A stretch of DNA of 54,265 nucleotides, taken from positions 8,311 through 62,575 of the forward strand of contig JAHEDX010000015.1 in assembly GCA_024641005.1 (NCBI GenBank), read 5' to 3'. The notes under the pieces were generated by a model that was not told where the DNA came from, did not search any database, and saw only the letters and a list, made by a program, of their open reading frames with translations. The DNA is from Acidimicrobiaceae bacterium (GTDB lineage: Bacteria; Actinomycetota; Acidimicrobiia; Acidimicrobiales; Ilumatobacteraceae). Positions 40,941-48,633 of the stretch are shown piece by piece (position 1 is the stretch's first letter; each line of letters begins with the position of its first letter). Position numbers and translations under genes: made by a program.

Positions 40941-42104
40941 TCAGTGAGCGAGGCCGGGCGCGCAGAGGCCGTCGAGGTCTCGAACGATGATGCGGTCGCG
41001 ATTGGCGTAGGTGACCTCGTTGGTGGGGTCAGGGCGCAGGTTGAACACGCGGAACTCCATCTCGGTGGTGTCGACGCTGAGAATTCGACCGATCAAGGGG
41101 TCGCCCAGTCCCAGGATGACCTTGATCGTCTCGAGCGCCTGGATCGAGCCGATGATGCCGGGCAACACACCGAGCACACCGGCCTCCGCACAGCTGGGTG
41201 CGAGCTCGGCCGGCGGTGGCTCAGGAACCATGTCCCGGTATGTCGGGCCCTCGGTCGGGTGGAACACCGACACCATGCCCTCGAACCGGAAGATCGAACC
41301 GTGTACGACCGGGATGCCGAGCTTCACACTGGCGTCGTTCAAGAGGTACCGACTGGGGAAGTTGTCGGCACCGTCGACGATCACGTCGTAACCCGCGATG
41401 ATGTCCATGATGTTCGACGCATCGAGTCTGGTGTCGTAGGTGACGACGTCGACATCGGGATTCAGCATGGTCAAGGTCTTCTTGGCCGAGTCGACCTTGC
41501 GGTCACCGATGCGATCGATGTTGTGCAAGATCTGGCGTTGCAGGTTCGAGGCGTCGACGTCGTCCATGTCGACGATGCCGATCGTGCCGACTCCAGCAGC
41601 CGCGAGGTACAGAGCGGCCGGCGAGCCCAGCCCGCCCGCACCGAGCATCAGCACCTTCGCGTCGAGTAACTGCTTCTGCCCCTCGATGCCCACCTCCGGC
41701 AGCAGCAGGTGGCGCTTGTACCGGTGCATCTGCTCGGGGGTCAGCGAGGCCGGCTGCTTCCACGGACGGCCTTCGTCTTTCCATCGGCCGAAGCCGCCTT
41801 CCATCGACGAGACGGTCTCGTAGCCGAGCTCGGTCATCGTCTTGGCAGCGAACACCGACCTCACCCCGCCCGCGCAGTAGATGACGACCGGGGTGGTCTT
41901 GTCGGCGATGCGGGCCTCGATCTGGGACTCGAGATGTCCCCGTGGAATATGGATCGCGCCGGCGATCGCACCCTCCTGGTATTCGTCGGGTTCGCGGACG
42001 TCGAGCACCGTGTGCCCTGCGGAGATGTGCGACGCGGCGGTCTCGGTCGAGATCTCGACGATCTCGGCTCGTGCGGCCGACAACAGGTCACGGAAGGTTG
42101 CCAT
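40941..42104 (-). CDS. Rhodanese-ThiF/MoeB fusion, sulfur-carrier adenylyltransferase
   Basis: 387 residues in the order rhodanese (about 1-112, active-site Cys in VIYCAGGVRS) then E1-like ThiF/MoeB domain (about 125-387). The latter has LGAGGLGSPAALYLAAAGVG for ATP, DVDASNLQRQILH and the thioester Cys in PSCAEAGVLG. Such enzymes adenylate and thiolate the C-terminal glycine of ubiquitin-like sulfur carriers such as MoaD, ThiS or CysO. MoeZ and UBA4 carry the rhodanese at the C-terminus; here the order is reversed. The CxxC zinc cysteines are absent (TYRD where MoeB has CxRC). ATG 42104 has TAGGTT 9 nt upstream. No carrier gene lies in the window. Confidence 0.87.
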   Translation of the reverse strand: MATFRDLLSAARAEIVEISTETAASHISAGHTVLDVREPDEYQEGAIAGAIHIPRGHLESQIEARIADKTTPVVIYCAGGVRSVFAAKTMTELGYETVSSMEGGFGRWKDEGRPWKQPASLTPEQMHRYKRHLLLPEVGIEGQKQLLDAKVLMLGAGGLGSPAALYLAAAGVGTIGIVDMDDVDASNLQRQILHNIDRIGDRKVDSAKKTLTMLNPDVDVVTYDTRLDASNIMDIIAGYDVIVDGADNFPSRYLLNDASVKLGIPVVHGSIFRFEGMVSVFHPTEGPTYRDMVPEPPPAELAPSCAEAGVLGVLPGIIGSIQALETIKVILGLGDPLIGRILSVDTTEMEFRVFNLRPDPTNEVTYANRDRIIVRDLDGLCAPGLAH

Positions 42105-42113
42105 AAGCGCTAA

Positions 42114-42119
42114 AACCTA
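42114..42119 (-). promoter_or_regulatory. -10 box of rhodanese-ThiF gene
   Basis: Minus-strand TAGGTT, 9 nt before ATG 42104, in the 24-bp gap after the sirtuin gene. Confidence 0.45.
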
Positions 42120-42128
42120 CCAAGCCGG

Positions 42129-42959
42129 TCAGGTATTCCCATCGCCGGCTTTTCGGTCGCCCGACACGAGCAGCGGCAACACGTCGGCGATCTGCCCGAT
42201 CAACAGATGATCCGCGAATCGGTCCATCTCGGTCGGTTGCCCGTTGACGATCACCACCCCTGCGCCCGCCCGCTTGGCGACGGGTACACAGTTGGCCGCC
42301 GGATACACGCTGAGAGTCGAGCCGATGGCGAGCAGCAGGTCACATTCGTCGCTGACGCGCAGAGCGCGGTCGATCACCGCCGGCACCAATGACTGTCCGA
42401 AGCTGATCGTGTCCGACTTCAAGATGCCGCCACATACCAGGCAAGGCGGATCGGCCTCGCCGGCTCGAACCCTGTCGAGTGTCTCGGGCATCGGTCGGCG
42501 GTCGGAGCAATCCCAACAACGCGTCCATCGCACCGTGCCGTGCACCTCGATCACCTTGTCGGGGTCCGTGCCGGCCTGCTGGTGCAGCTCGTCGATGTTC
42601 TGGGTGACGACCGCATGCAGCTGGCCACGACGCTCGAGTTCGACGATGCACCGGTGGCCGCGATTGGGCGCGGCGGTCCACACCGGCGTGTCGAGTCGAT
42701 TGAGCCACGCAGCCCGGCGGACGGCCGCGTCAGCGAGGTAGTTCTGGATGGTGGCCGCCTTCTCGGCGCCGGGGTTGCGGGTCCAGACACCCTTCGGGCC
42801 GCGGAAGTCGGGGATGCCCGAATCGGTCGAGATACCGGCTCCGGTCAGCACAACGATCCGTTCGGCCGCCGCGACGCGCTCGGCCGCGGCCTCCACGCCG
42901 ACCGGGGGCCCCGGTGCCATGCCGTCGAGCAGATCGTCCATGGACTGATTGTTGCGCAT
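42129..42959 (-). CDS. NAD-dependent protein deacylase, sirtuin (Sir2) family
   Basis: 276-residue sirtuin. VLTGAGISTDSGIPDFRGP binds NAD, TQNIDELHQQAG follows, the general-base His is in EVHGTVRWTRC, and two cysteine pairs (CWDC and CLVC) bind the structural zinc. IAIGSTLSVYPAA is represented as LAIGSTLSVYPAA. It removes acyl groups from protein lysines, yielding nicotinamide and O-acyl-ADP-ribose. The frame stays open to 43004, but that would overlap the divergent transpeptidase promoter; ATG 42959 or ATG 42941 are more likely. It lies 24 bp upstream of the rhodanese-ThiF gene on the same strand. Confidence 0.9.
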   Translation of the reverse strand: MRNNQSMDDLLDGMAPGPPVGVEAAAERVAAAERIVVLTGAGISTDSGIPDFRGPKGVWTRNPGAEKAATIQNYLADAAVRRAAWLNRLDTPVWTAAPNRGHRCIVELERRGQLHAVVTQNIDELHQQAGTDPDKVIEVHGTVRWTRCWDCSDRRPMPETLDRVRAGEADPPCLVCGGILKSDTISFGQSLVPAVIDRALRVSDECDLLLAIGSTLSVYPAANCVPVAKRAGAGVVIVNGQPTEMDRFADHLLIGQIADVLPLLVSGDRKAGDGNT

Positions 42960-42972
42960 CGGCTCCGGCCGC

Positions 42973-42978
42973 GAGACT
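42973..42978 (+). promoter_or_regulatory. Possible -10 box of L,D-transpeptidase gene
   Basis: GAGACT followed by 6 nt and GTG 42985. The minus-strand CAGAGT at 42976-42981 overlaps it and could drive the sirtuin, giving a compact bidirectional promoter. Confidence 0.3.
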
Positions 42979-42984
42979 CTGGGT

Positions 42985-43818
42985 GTGATGTCCGTTCGGG
43001 CCAACCTGTTCGCGATCGCCCTCGCGCTCGCGGGTGGTGCAGCAGGCGCGGCCGCGGCCGGGCTCGCCGGGGCGACCGTGTCGAGTCCGGCGGAGCGGGA
43101 TGTCTCGTTCGCTCCCGGCGGAGCCTGTGATCTCGTGACGATTCAGGCAGTGTCGAGTCGCCATGGTGAGGTACGCCAGTTCGTGCTGATGACCACGGAC
43201 GCGTTCGACCAGAGCGTCGGCACCGTAGAAGTAGCGGTGCGCAACGACCACGGCGTCTGGCAATGTCAACAGCCGGCGATGACGGCCCGCTTCGGTCGCA
43301 ACGGCACGCGCCCCTTGTTCGACCGGCGGAGCGGGGACGGCACGACCCCGGCCGGTGTGTTCCCGCTCGGAATCGTCACCGCCTGGGACGGCCAGGTGTT
43401 CAGTATGTTCGGCAACCGTCCCGACCCCGGGGTCCTCGCGCCGTATCGAGCCGTTCGGCCTCAGGATTGCTGGGGCGCCACCGCCAACACCGCCACATAC
43501 CAGCACCTCGTCGATCGCCTCCGGTGCCCCGGGCCTCACGACGAATGGCTCGCGGGCTACGCAGATGCCTACTCGCATGCGGCCGTGATCGGGGCCAACC
43601 TCGATCCGGTATCGGGCGACGAGCCCGGCGAAACGCCCTACGCGGCGGCGATCTTCCTGCATCGCACCAGCTACCTCGCGTCCGGCGAGAGCAAGGCGAC
43701 GAGCGGATGCGTCTCGCTGGCGTACGAAGACCTCGTGGACACCCTTCGCTTGATCGACCCCCGACTCGCCCCGCACTTTGCGATCGGCCCCGTCGACTGG
43801 CTGCGCACCTCGGCTTGA
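42985..43818 (+). CDS. Exported L,D-transpeptidase-family (YkuD-like) protein
   Basis: 277-residue secreted protein. A signal peptide (LFAIALALAGGAAGAAAAGLAG, given as the hydrophobic stretch in residues 7-28) precedes the YkuD-like catalytic region, which contains FLHRTSY (His about 226) and ATSGCVSLAYEDL (Cys about 242), the H-x(n)-S-G-C signature. GDGTTPAGVFPLG is the usual substrate-proximal loop. L,D-transpeptidases make 3-3 peptidoglycan cross-links or anchor proteins, but the spacing here is closer to the poorly known YafK/ErfK relatives. The start is GTG 42985 or the ATG one codon later. Confidence 0.8.
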   Translation: MMSVRANLFAIALALAGGAAGAAAAGLAGATVSSPAERDVSFAPGGACDLVTIQAVSSRHGEVRQFVLMTTDAFDQSVGTVEVAVRNDHGVWQCQQPAMTARFGRNGTRPLFDRRSGDGTTPAGVFPLGIVTAWDGQVFSMFGNRPDPGVLAPYRAVRPQDCWGATANTATYQHLVDRLRCPGPHDEWLAGYADAYSHAAVIGANLDPVSGDEPGETPYAAAIFLHRTSYLASGESKATSGCVSLAYEDLVDTLRLIDPRLAPHFAIGPVDWLRTSA

Positions 43819-43835
43819 ACCGCCACGTTGCCGTT

Positions 43836-43859
43836 CGGTCCGACCATTCCGGTCCGACC
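43836..43859. repeat. Short direct repeat CGGTCCGACC
   Basis: Two 10-bp copies (43836-43845 and 43850-43859) 14 bp apart, in the 104-bp gap after the transpeptidase gene. This may be a protein-binding site or chance in GC-rich DNA. Confidence 0.35.
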
Positions 43860-43922
43860 GAGCGGATTGCCCCCACTCAACCGTCCGACTTCCCTCTCAT
43901 CACCGAGACCTCGGAGCAGCAG

Positions 43923-44375
43923 TTGGACGCCACCTCACTCATCCCCTCGCCCGCCTCGATCCGACCATGGATCGACCCGGTCGTCGACGAACGCGGACAC
44001 GACCCGCGCAGCGCGTATGTCGAGCGGTACTGGCTGGGCGTCATCGGTCCGACCGCCACCTGGATCATGCGCCGATTCGCCGATCGGTTCGACACCGAGC
44101 CGGCCGGCTTCACGATCGACCTCGAACACACTGCGAGCACGATGGGGCTGTCGTTCTCGAAGGGCCACAACTCACCGTTCGGCAGAGCGCTGCACCGTTG
44201 CGTGATGTTCGGGCTGGCCCAACCGCTCAGTGACGGCTTCGCGGTCCGTCGCCGGTTCCCGTCGGTCGCTCGACGTCACCTCATGCGCTTGCCGACCGAC
44301 CTGCAATCAACCCACGACGCCTGGGCCCGCCGCGCCGTCGGCGACGGCAAGGTCGACATCCCGCTCGGGGGCTGA
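43923..44375 (+). CDS. Conserved actinobacterial hypothetical protein
   Basis: 150-residue soluble protein, not assigned to a function. It contains DPRSAYVERYWLGVIGPTAT, then IDLEHTASTMGLSF, NSPFGRALHRCVMFGLAQ and a basic end RRRFPSVARRHLMRLPTDLQ. The pattern of an N-terminal helical module followed by FGRALHRC and a short beta turn with RRR looks like a winged-helix-type DNA-binding fold, but this is only an impression. No ATG or GTG fits; TTG 43923 is preceded by GGAG with 6-nt spacing, and coding character starts there. It ends just before the terminator hairpin at 44385-44407. Confidence 0.68.
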   Translation: MDATSLIPSPASIRPWIDPVVDERGHDPRSAYVERYWLGVIGPTATWIMRRFADRFDTEPAGFTIDLEHTASTMGLSFSKGHNSPFGRALHRCVMFGLAQPLSDGFAVRRRFPSVARRHLMRLPTDLQSTHDAWARRAVGDGKVDIPLGG

Positions 44376-44384
44376 CCAGATGTT

Positions 44385-44407
44385 CCGCTGACCCGACAGG
44401 TCAGCGG
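44385..44407. terminator. Bidirectional terminator hairpin
   Basis: A perfect 9-bp stem CCGCTGACC/GGTCAGCGG (44385-44393 and 44399-44407) with a 5-nt loop begins 10 nt after one stop and overlaps the opposing aminopeptidase stop codon. Confidence 0.78.
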
Positions 44408-45861
44408 CTCGGGGCGAAGTTGACGGCGAAATCGATCAGTAGACGGGTGCCGTAACCGGTCGCCCCCTTCGACTTCCAGCCGCTGTCGTTGTCGATGCTC
44501 ATCGGCCCGGCCATGTCGATATGGGCCCACGGGACATCGCCGACGAACTCGGACAGGAAGATCGCCGCGGTCGTCGCGCCGGCAAGCGGGCCGCCGACGT
44601 TCTTCATGTCGGCCACCATCGAGTCGAGCAGTTTGCGATAACGATCCTTGGCCAGCGGCAACTGCCACACCGGCTCGTCGGTGGAGATCGCCGACGCCTG
44701 CACGCCGGCGATCACGGCGTCGTCCGAACCGATCACCGCCGCGAAGTCGGTGCCCAGCGCCGCTTGTGCCGACCCGGTCAGCGTGGCGATGTCGATGATC
44801 GCGTCGGGTTTCGTCTCGGCGGCCAGCGACAAGCCATCCGCCAGGATCAGACGGCCCTCTGCGTCGGTGTTGTGCACCTCGACCGTCTTGCCGTTGCGGA
44901 TCGTGAGCACGTCACCCAATTTGAGCGCCGAACCGGACGGCATGTTGTCGGTGCACATCAACCAGGCCGTCACCTGATTGCGGCAACCCAGCTCTTTCAG
45001 CGACGACATCACCGCCAGCACCGCGGCCGCGCCCGACATGTCCATCTTCATCATGGCGTGCGACGGATTGGTGGGCTTGAGGCTGATTCCGCCCGAGTCG
45101 TACATGACCCCCTTGCCGACCAGGGCCACGTGCGCCTTGGGATTGCGTGGCACATAGCTGAGCTTGATCATGCGAGGCGGCTCGGTCGATCCGGCGTTGA
45201 CCCCCAACAGACCGCCACATCCCAGCACCGCCAACTGGTCCTTGTCGAACACTTCGGCCGTCAGGCCGGTCGCCGAGGCCAGGTCTTGCGCTCTGGCGGC
45301 AATTCCTCGCGCCGTCAGGTGACTCGGAGGAGTGTTGGCGAGGTCGCGTGCCAGATTCGCAGCCCTCGACGTGACCACACCGTGCCTGGCCCCCTTGGTC
45401 GCCGCCTTGTCGTGCCGGGCGGACACCACGAGGCTGATGGATTCGAGCGGGCATCCGTTCGAAGCCTCGGACTTCAGACCTGCGTAACGGTACCGGGCGA
45501 GCAGCATCCCCTCCGTCACGGCCTGGGCTGCCTGCGCCGCGTCGATCGATGTGACATCGGCAAGGTTGGTCGCGAGCGCACCGCGCTTGCTCGCGGCCCG
45601 GGCGAATGCTGCGGCAGCATCGCGCAACTGGTTGGCCGACGCATCGACGCCGACCCCCACTGCGACCAGCGTCGGGCCCTCACGGCTGGGAATGACGAGT
45701 GTCTGCCCGACCGAGCCGGTGAACCCGTGCGCCTCGAGTGCGGCGCGATTCAATCCCAGCTGGCGCGCAACGGCCCCTGATGCCCCCACGGCCAGCCCGA
45801 CCGCGTCGGCAGCACGAGGGGCAGAACGGACGACGGACACTGAGACATCGAACTCTGACAT
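44401..45861 (-). CDS. pepA: Leucyl aminopeptidase (M17)
   Basis: 486-residue cytosolic M17 aminopeptidase, a hexameric two-metal enzyme releasing N-terminal residues from peptides. The catalytic C-terminal domain has KGVMYDSGGISLKP (metal Lys and Asp), MKMDMSGAAAVLAVM and the signature NTDAEGRLILADGL (about 333), with the bicarbonate-binding Arg inside. The N-terminal domain (about 1-165) is the less conserved Macro-like fold. The start is ATG 45861, with CAGACT 6 nt upstream. In context it finishes peptide breakdown begun by the S9 and CocE-type enzymes. Confidence 0.93.
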   Translation of the reverse strand: MSEFDVSVSVVRSAPRAADAVGLAVGASGAVARQLGLNRAALEAHGFTGSVGQTLVIPSREGPTLVAVGVGVDASANQLRDAAAAFARAASKRGALATNLADVTSIDAAQAAQAVTEGMLLARYRYAGLKSEASNGCPLESISLVVSARHDKAATKGARHGVVTSRAANLARDLANTPPSHLTARGIAARAQDLASATGLTAEVFDKDQLAVLGCGGLLGVNAGSTEPPRMIKLSYVPRNPKAHVALVGKGVMYDSGGISLKPTNPSHAMMKMDMSGAAAVLAVMSSLKELGCRNQVTAWLMCTDNMPSGSALKLGDVLTIRNGKTVEVHNTDAEGRLILADGLSLAAETKPDAIIDIATLTGSAQAALGTDFAAVIGSDDAVIAGVQASAISTDEPVWQLPLAKDRYRKLLDSMVADMKNVGGPLAGATTAAIFLSEFVGDVPWAHIDMAGPMSIDNDSGWKSKGATGYGTRLLIDFAVNFAPSR

Positions 45862-45867
45862 TCGCAC

Positions 45868-45873
45868 AGTCTG
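45868..45873 (-). promoter_or_regulatory. Probable -10 box of pepA
   Basis: Minus-strand CAGACT followed by 6 nt and ATG 45861. Confidence 0.42.
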
Positions 45874-45940
45874 GCGCGCGAGCACCGGTGCTCCACACCC
45901 CGGAGAGCATCGATCCGTGCCGATGATCGGTCCCCGCGTG

Positions 45941-45954
45941 GTGACGGCCGTCAC
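45941..45954. promoter_or_regulatory. Perfect 14-bp palindrome upstream of the aap operon
   Basis: GTGACGGCCGTCAC ends 19 bp before the predicted -10 box, overlapping the -35 position, where a repressor or activator dimer could act. Confidence 0.55.
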
Positions 45955-45971
45955 AATGATGGACCTCTTCT

Positions 45972-45987
45972 GTTAGGTTGGACTAAC
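45972..45987 (+). promoter_or_regulatory. aap operon -10 box within a GTTAG/CTAAC dyad
   Basis: TAGGTT (45974-45979) fits the -10 pattern and lies in a dyad GTTAG (45972-45976)/CTAAC (45983-45987), predicting a start near 45986. The dyad partly matches DtxR/IdeR boxes. The roughly 95-nt leader has small hairpins and ends in AGGAGG (46071-46076). Confidence 0.5.
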
Positions 45988-46080
45988 TGCGTCTCCAGGC
46001 CTTGTGGCCGAGGAACGGCGTGAACAACATGGGCACCGGCAACGAGGCCGGTCCCGATTCCAGAACTCTGAGGAGGCACT

Positions 46081-47232
46081 ATGACCCGGAAGGTCACCAT
46101 CACAGGCTGGCAGCGAGCTGCCGGCGTCGTCGCAATTCTGGCCCTGGCGGCCAGTGCGTGCAGCGGCGACGACGACTCCACCGCGACCGACAGCACCACC
46201 GCACCCGACAGCACCACCGCACCAGAGGGCACCACGGCCGACACGGTCGAAGTGACGCAGGGCGGCGGCGTGCTCGCTGCGGTGCAGTCACGCGACGTCG
46301 TCAACTGCGGCGGCAACAACGGACTCGCCGGCTTCGGCAGCGTCGATGCGGCCACGGGCGAAGCGGCCGGCTTCGACATCGACTTCTGCCGTGCGCTCGC
46401 CGCAGCCGTGCTCGGCGACGCGACCAAGGTCGACATCAAGCCGTTGGAGGCCGCCGAGCGGTTCCCGACGCTGCAGTCCGGTGAGATCGACGTACTGATC
46501 CGCAACACGACGTGGACCGCGAGTCGCGACGGTGGCGAGCAGGCCACGTTCTTGCACACCAACTTCTACGACGGCCAAGGCTTCATGGTGGCTGCCGACA
46601 GCGGCATCGCATCGCTCGAAGACATGGCCAACGCGACGATCTGTGTCCAGACCGGCACCACGACGCTGACCAACCTCAACGCGGTCTTCGCCGACCAGGG
46701 CATCCCGTTCACCCCGCTCGAGTTCGCCTCGAACGACGAACTGAACCCGGCGTTCCAGGCAGGCCAGTGCGAGGTGTGGACGTCAGACGCTTCCCAGCTC
46801 GCCTCGTTCGCTGCAGGCATGGATCTCGAGACGACGATCCTTCCCAACATCATCTCCAAGGAGCCGCTCGGACCTGCGGTCGCCGACGGCGACAGCCAGT
46901 GGGCACAGATCGTCGACTGGACCACCATGGCGACGATCCAGGCCTGGGAATGGGGCATCACGTCGGAGAACGTCGACACCTTCCTCACCAGCGAGGATTC
47001 CAGCATCCTGACCTTCCTCGGGCAGCCGGTGAAGGACGCCGACGGCAACGAGGCGGTCAAGGACCTCGGTCTCGGCCTCGATGCCGATGCGTTCTACCGG
47101 GTGATCAAGCAGGTCGGGAACTACGAGGAGATCTTCGAGCGCAACCTCACCCCGATCGGTCTCACTCTGGCAGGCAGCCCGAACGACCTGTGGACCAATG
47201 GCGGCCTGATGTACAACCCGCCGTTCCGCTGA
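46081..47232 (+). CDS. aapJ: General amino-acid ABC importer, lipoprotein binding protein (AapJ-like)
   Basis: 383-residue family-3 solute-binding lipoprotein. The lipobox LAASAC places the lipidated Cys at 27. A Thr/Asp-rich linker (about 33-52, with TTAPDSTTAPEGTT) separates it from the binding domain. That domain opens with a GLAGFGSVDAATGEAAGFDIDFCRALAA region (motif GFDIDFCRA), then NTTWTASRDG, quoted from the first lobe, and CVQTGTTTLTNL and the closing NGGLMYNPPFR, which is characteristic of AapJ/BztA. It captures amino acids with broad specificity outside the membrane. The ribosome site AGGAGG is 4 nt before ATG. Two hairpins follow the gene. Confidence 0.92.
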   Translation: MTRKVTITGWQRAAGVVAILALAASACSGDDDSTATDSTTAPDSTTAPEGTTADTVEVTQGGGVLAAVQSRDVVNCGGNNGLAGFGSVDAATGEAAGFDIDFCRALAAAVLGDATKVDIKPLEAAERFPTLQSGEIDVLIRNTTWTASRDGGEQATFLHTNFYDGQGFMVAADSGIASLEDMANATICVQTGTTTLTNLNAVFADQGIPFTPLEFASNDELNPAFQAGQCEVWTSDASQLASFAAGMDLETTILPNIISKEPLGPAVADGDSQWAQIVDWTTMATIQAWEWGITSENVDTFLTSEDSSILTFLGQPVKDADGNEAVKDLGLGLDADAFYRVIKQVGNYEEIFERNLTPIGLTLAGSPNDLWTNGGLMYNPPFR

Positions 47233-47238
47233 TCGGAT

Positions 47239-47265
47239 TCGCCGGGTGATCCGATCACTCGGCGA
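47239..47265. ncRNA. First intercistronic hairpin, aapJ-aapQ
   Basis: CGCCGGGTGAT (47240-47250) pairs with ATCACTCGGCG (47254-47264) around a CCG loop, with an added outer T-A pair: 12 bp with one G-T pair. It starts 7 nt after the aapJ stop and may protect the aapJ message 3' end. Confidence 0.7.
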
Positions 47266-47277
47266 GACGACATGAGT

Positions 47278-47311
47278 GCAGTGGGGGTGGACATCGTTCC
47301 ACCCCCACTGC
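47278..47311 (+). terminator. Second intercistronic hairpin, 14-bp perfect stem
   Basis: GCAGTGGGGGTGGA pairs perfectly with TCCACCCCCACTGC around loop CATCGT. It is the most stable hairpin found in the window and lies inside the operon, 37 nt before aapQ. It is suited to partial termination or RNA protection that leaves aapJ in excess over the permease genes. Confidence 0.78.
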
Positions 47312-47348
47312 GGAACATCTTCTTCACGACGGGTCCGGGGGGTACCTA

Positions 47349-48632
47349 ATGATCATCGCACTGCTATGGATGCTGGCCATCGGGCTGGTCGCGACGCTCG
47401 TCTACGTTGCCGGGCGCCTGGTGTACGACGCTTGGGGCGCCGTACGGCAGCGACGCTACGACAAGTCGGTGGGGCAACTCGCTCCGCCCTGGCGCGACAC
47501 GAAGGTGTTGGCGATCATTGCCCAACTCGTGTTCGCGATCGTCGTCGGCGTCATCTTCTGGTACCTCTGGGGCAACTTCCGGGATCGGACCGATGCCATC
47601 GGTCTGAACCTCTCGTTCGATTTCCTCGACCAGCCCGCCGGTATCACGATCGCCGACAATCCGCTGACGCCCGCCGACACGGTCGGCGAAGCGATCACCG
47701 CCGGCTTCTTCAACACGATTCGCATCATCATCGTCGGCATCCCGATGGCGGTCGTGCTCGGCACCATCGTCGGTGTCGCACGGCTCTCCAACAACTGGCT
47801 GCTGCGCAAACTGGCCACCGGTTACGTCGAGTTCTTCAGGAACATCCCGCCGCTCGTGGTGATCGTGTTCATCTGGTCGGGTGTCTACCTCACCGCATTT
47901 CCGCGTGCAGCCGATTCATGGCAGCCGCTGAACTGGTTCGTCTTCAACAACGCAAAGTTCGCGTTCCCCTCGATCGAGGGCCTCGACAACTTCGCTGCCT
48001 TTCGCTGGGTGATCCTGCTGGCGGTCATCGCTGCGATCTCGGTCGTCTACTGGCGGACACAGGTGTTCATCCGCACCGGGGCCGCACACCACCGGGTGCT
48101 CTGGGGCCTCGGCACGCTGTTGGGCATCGGCGTCATCGGGTATTTCGCACTCGGCGGACCCGTCAAGTTCTCACTGCCCACCGTCGACGAAGCCGGTCGC
48201 GTCTACGAGGGGGGTATCCGGATGCAGATGCCGTACGCAGCGCTCGTCACGGCGCTGGTGCTGTACACGGCGACGCACATCTCCGAGATCGTGCGGGGCA
48301 GCATCCAGGCCGTCCACAAGGGACAGGTCGAAGCGTCCGAAGCTCTCGCTCTGAGCGGCTTCCAGCGCTACCGATTCGTGATCCTGCCACAGGCCATGCG
48401 GATCGCCTTCCCCCCGCTCATCAACCAGTTCCTCAACTTCTCGAAGAACTCGTCGCTCGCACTCCTGATCGGGTTCGGCGAGATCACCTCGATCATCAGT
48501 AACCTCGCCGGCCAATCACAGCCCGCGCCGCAGCTGATCTTGATCTTGATGCTGCTCTACCTCGTGATCTCGTTGGTGCTCTCCGCGATCGGCAACCTGA
48601 TCAACCGTCGACTCCAGATCGTGGGGCGCTGA
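47349..48632 (+). CDS. aapQ: General amino-acid ABC importer permease (AapQ-like)
   Basis: 427-residue inner-membrane permease. It is longer than simple HisQ-type permeases: an N-terminal helix (IIALLWMLAIGLVATLVYVAG) and a second helix precede the core, and about 120 residues with two further hydrophobic stretches are inserted between core helices, as in the AapQ/BztB family. The core has TAGFFNTIRIIIVGIPMAVVLG near residue 117, FFRNIPPLVVIVFIW, and the coupling loop EALALSGFQRYRFVILPQAMRIAFPPLINQ. It forms the channel with AapM. GGGG before ATG 47349 is the probable ribosome site. The next gene follows after 1 nt. Confidence 0.9.
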   Translation: MIIALLWMLAIGLVATLVYVAGRLVYDAWGAVRQRRYDKSVGQLAPPWRDTKVLAIIAQLVFAIVVGVIFWYLWGNFRDRTDAIGLNLSFDFLDQPAGITIADNPLTPADTVGEAITAGFFNTIRIIIVGIPMAVVLGTIVGVARLSNNWLLRKLATGYVEFFRNIPPLVVIVFIWSGVYLTAFPRAADSWQPLNWFVFNNAKFAFPSIEGLDNFAAFRWVILLAVIAAISVVYWRTQVFIRTGAAHHRVLWGLGTLLGIGVIGYFALGGPVKFSLPTVDEAGRVYEGGIRMQMPYAALVTALVLYTATHISEIVRGSIQAVHKGQVEASEALALSGFQRYRFVILPQAMRIAFPPLINQFLNFSKNSSLALLIGFGEITSIISNLAGQSQPAPQLILILMLLYLVISLVLSAIGNLINRRLQIVGR

Positions 48633-48633
48633 C

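Noticed and set aside
45974..45992. Iron box (IdeR/DtxR) as a confident call
   Set aside because: Only the left half and centre match; the right half is poor and TAGGTT is also explained as a -10 box. Kept only as a speculative finding.
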